From positions 1 to 6,097 of the forward strand of contig JABXKX010000376.1 of NCBI GenBank assembly GCA_013619035.1: a DNA stretch of 6,097 nt. Direction: 5' to 3'. Source of the stretch: Peptostreptococcaceae bacterium. GTDB lineage: Bacteria > Bacillota_A > Clostridia > Peptostreptococcales > Acidaminobacteraceae. Positions within the stretch are counted from its first letter, which is position 1. The number at the start of each line of letters is the position of its first letter. Made by a program: the position numbers and the translations under genes. The notes beneath the pieces are model-generated. The model was given only the letters and a program-made list of their open reading frames with translations, was not told the DNA's origin and made no database searches. Shown here one piece after another: positions 5,787 through 6,097 of the stretch.

Positions 5787-6097
5787 ACCGTCTCCTCACT
5801 TATAAAAGATTCATGATCCTTTTTGAAATTTCTTTTCATATTGGATTCAAATTTTTTAGTATATGCTTCTGAAAACTCTTCGGCAGTAATATGATAACGG
5901 TTTAAACAATCTATAAAGTACATCAACACATCTGAAAGTTCTTCTACCATATGTTCTCTAACTGGACCTTCTGTCATAATTTCATCTGTTTTTTTCTTTT
6001 TTACCACTGAGATAACTTCACCTATTTCTTCAATCATATATAAGATAAAGTTTTTTCCATATTCTGGCTCCATGAGATACCAAGTGTCTTTATTCTC
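5783..6097 (-). CDS. MazG-like nucleotide pyrophosphohydrolase, N-terminus cut by window edge
   Basis: Small all-alpha NTP pyrophosphohydrolase of the MazG/dUTPase superfamily, expected to hydrolyse (d)NTPs to NMP and pyrophosphate with Mg2+. The metal-binding pattern is visible as MIEEIGEVI in one helix and EELSDVLMYF in a later helix, joined by the lysine-rich KKKKTDEI segment. Between the edge and the stop there are 104 codons. An in-frame ATG at 6071-6073 gives only 96 residues and has no SD. The frame stays open for eight codons further to the edge (ENKDTWYL), and the Trp and following PEYGKN resemble the conserved entry to the first MazG helix. I therefore treat the gene as partial, with its start beyond the window. 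Its TGA stop overlaps the ATG of the APH-type kinase gene by 4 bp. A role in clearing non-canonical or damaged nucleotides is inferred from the family. Confidence 0.88.
   Translation of the reverse strand, partial: ENKDTWYLMEPEYGKNFILYMIEEIGEVISVVKKKKTDEIMTEGPVREHMVEELSDVLMYFIDCLNRYHITAEEFSEAYTKKFESNMKRNFKKDHESFISEETV

Noticed and set aside
1..6097. Integron cassette array or other mobile array
   Set aside because: Mixed modification enzymes suggested it, but the genes overlap or abut directly and leave no room for attC-like palindromes between them; no integrase, transposase or terminal repeats were seen.
1..6097. Mycoplasma-type genetic code (TGA as Trp)
   Set aside because: Trp residues in recognisable motifs are encoded by TGG, and TGA serves as stop in the ATGA junctions at 5783-5786 and 2755-2758.

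Overview
The window is AT-rich, and every convincing gene lies on the minus strand, so transcription runs from the right edge to the left. The genes have strong purine-rich Shine-Dalgarno (SD) sites and use TAA, TAG and TGA as stops, with tryptophan encoded by TGG. This fits a low-GC Gram-positive bacterium (Bacillota, or a standard-code relative of the Mollicutes such as the Acholeplasma/Izemoplasma side). It argues against Mycoplasma-type code. I cannot name a genus from the sequence alone.

Layout in transcription order: (1) a MazG-like nucleotide pyrophosphohydrolase, cut off at its N-terminus by the right edge; (2) an APH-type kinase (aminoglycoside/choline-kinase fold); (3) a GNAT N-acetyltransferase; (4) a second GNAT read from a TTG start; (5) a 422-residue fusion of an alpha/beta hydrolase and a RimJ/RimL-type GNAT; (6) a serine peptidase of family S66, MccF/LD-carboxypeptidase type; (7) an AraC-family regulator with a C-terminal GyrI-like ligand-binding domain; (8) a two-domain GNAT protein. 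Junctions 1-2 and 5-6 are ATGA overlaps of 4 bp. Gene 3 follows gene 2 after 12 bp. Genes 3-4 overlap by 38 bp and genes 4-5 by 11 bp. Gene 7 follows 28 bp after gene 6, and gene 8 follows 64 bp after gene 7. Genes 1-7 therefore look like one co-transcribed, translationally coupled unit. Gene 8 may be read from the same transcript or from its own weak promoter.

The genes share a chemical theme: group transfer to, or hydrolysis of, small molecules (phosphate, four acetyltransferase domains, ester/amide or peptide hydrolysis, nucleotide pyrophosphate hydrolysis), with a ligand-sensing type of regulator beside them. The simplest inference is a drug/xenobiotic modification or house-cleaning cluster. 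An MccF-type S66 peptidase next to RimL-like and other GNATs also recalls the two known ways of inactivating microcin C-type aminoacyl-nucleotides, but no biosynthesis genes are visible. The most unusual single gene is the hydrolase-GNAT fusion.

No tRNA, rRNA, CRISPR array, insertion sequence or attachment site was recognised. The only non-coding stretches are the left 35 bases (a small hairpin with a T-run reading on the plus strand) and the 64-base gap at 801-864 (a short repeat and a possible promoter).
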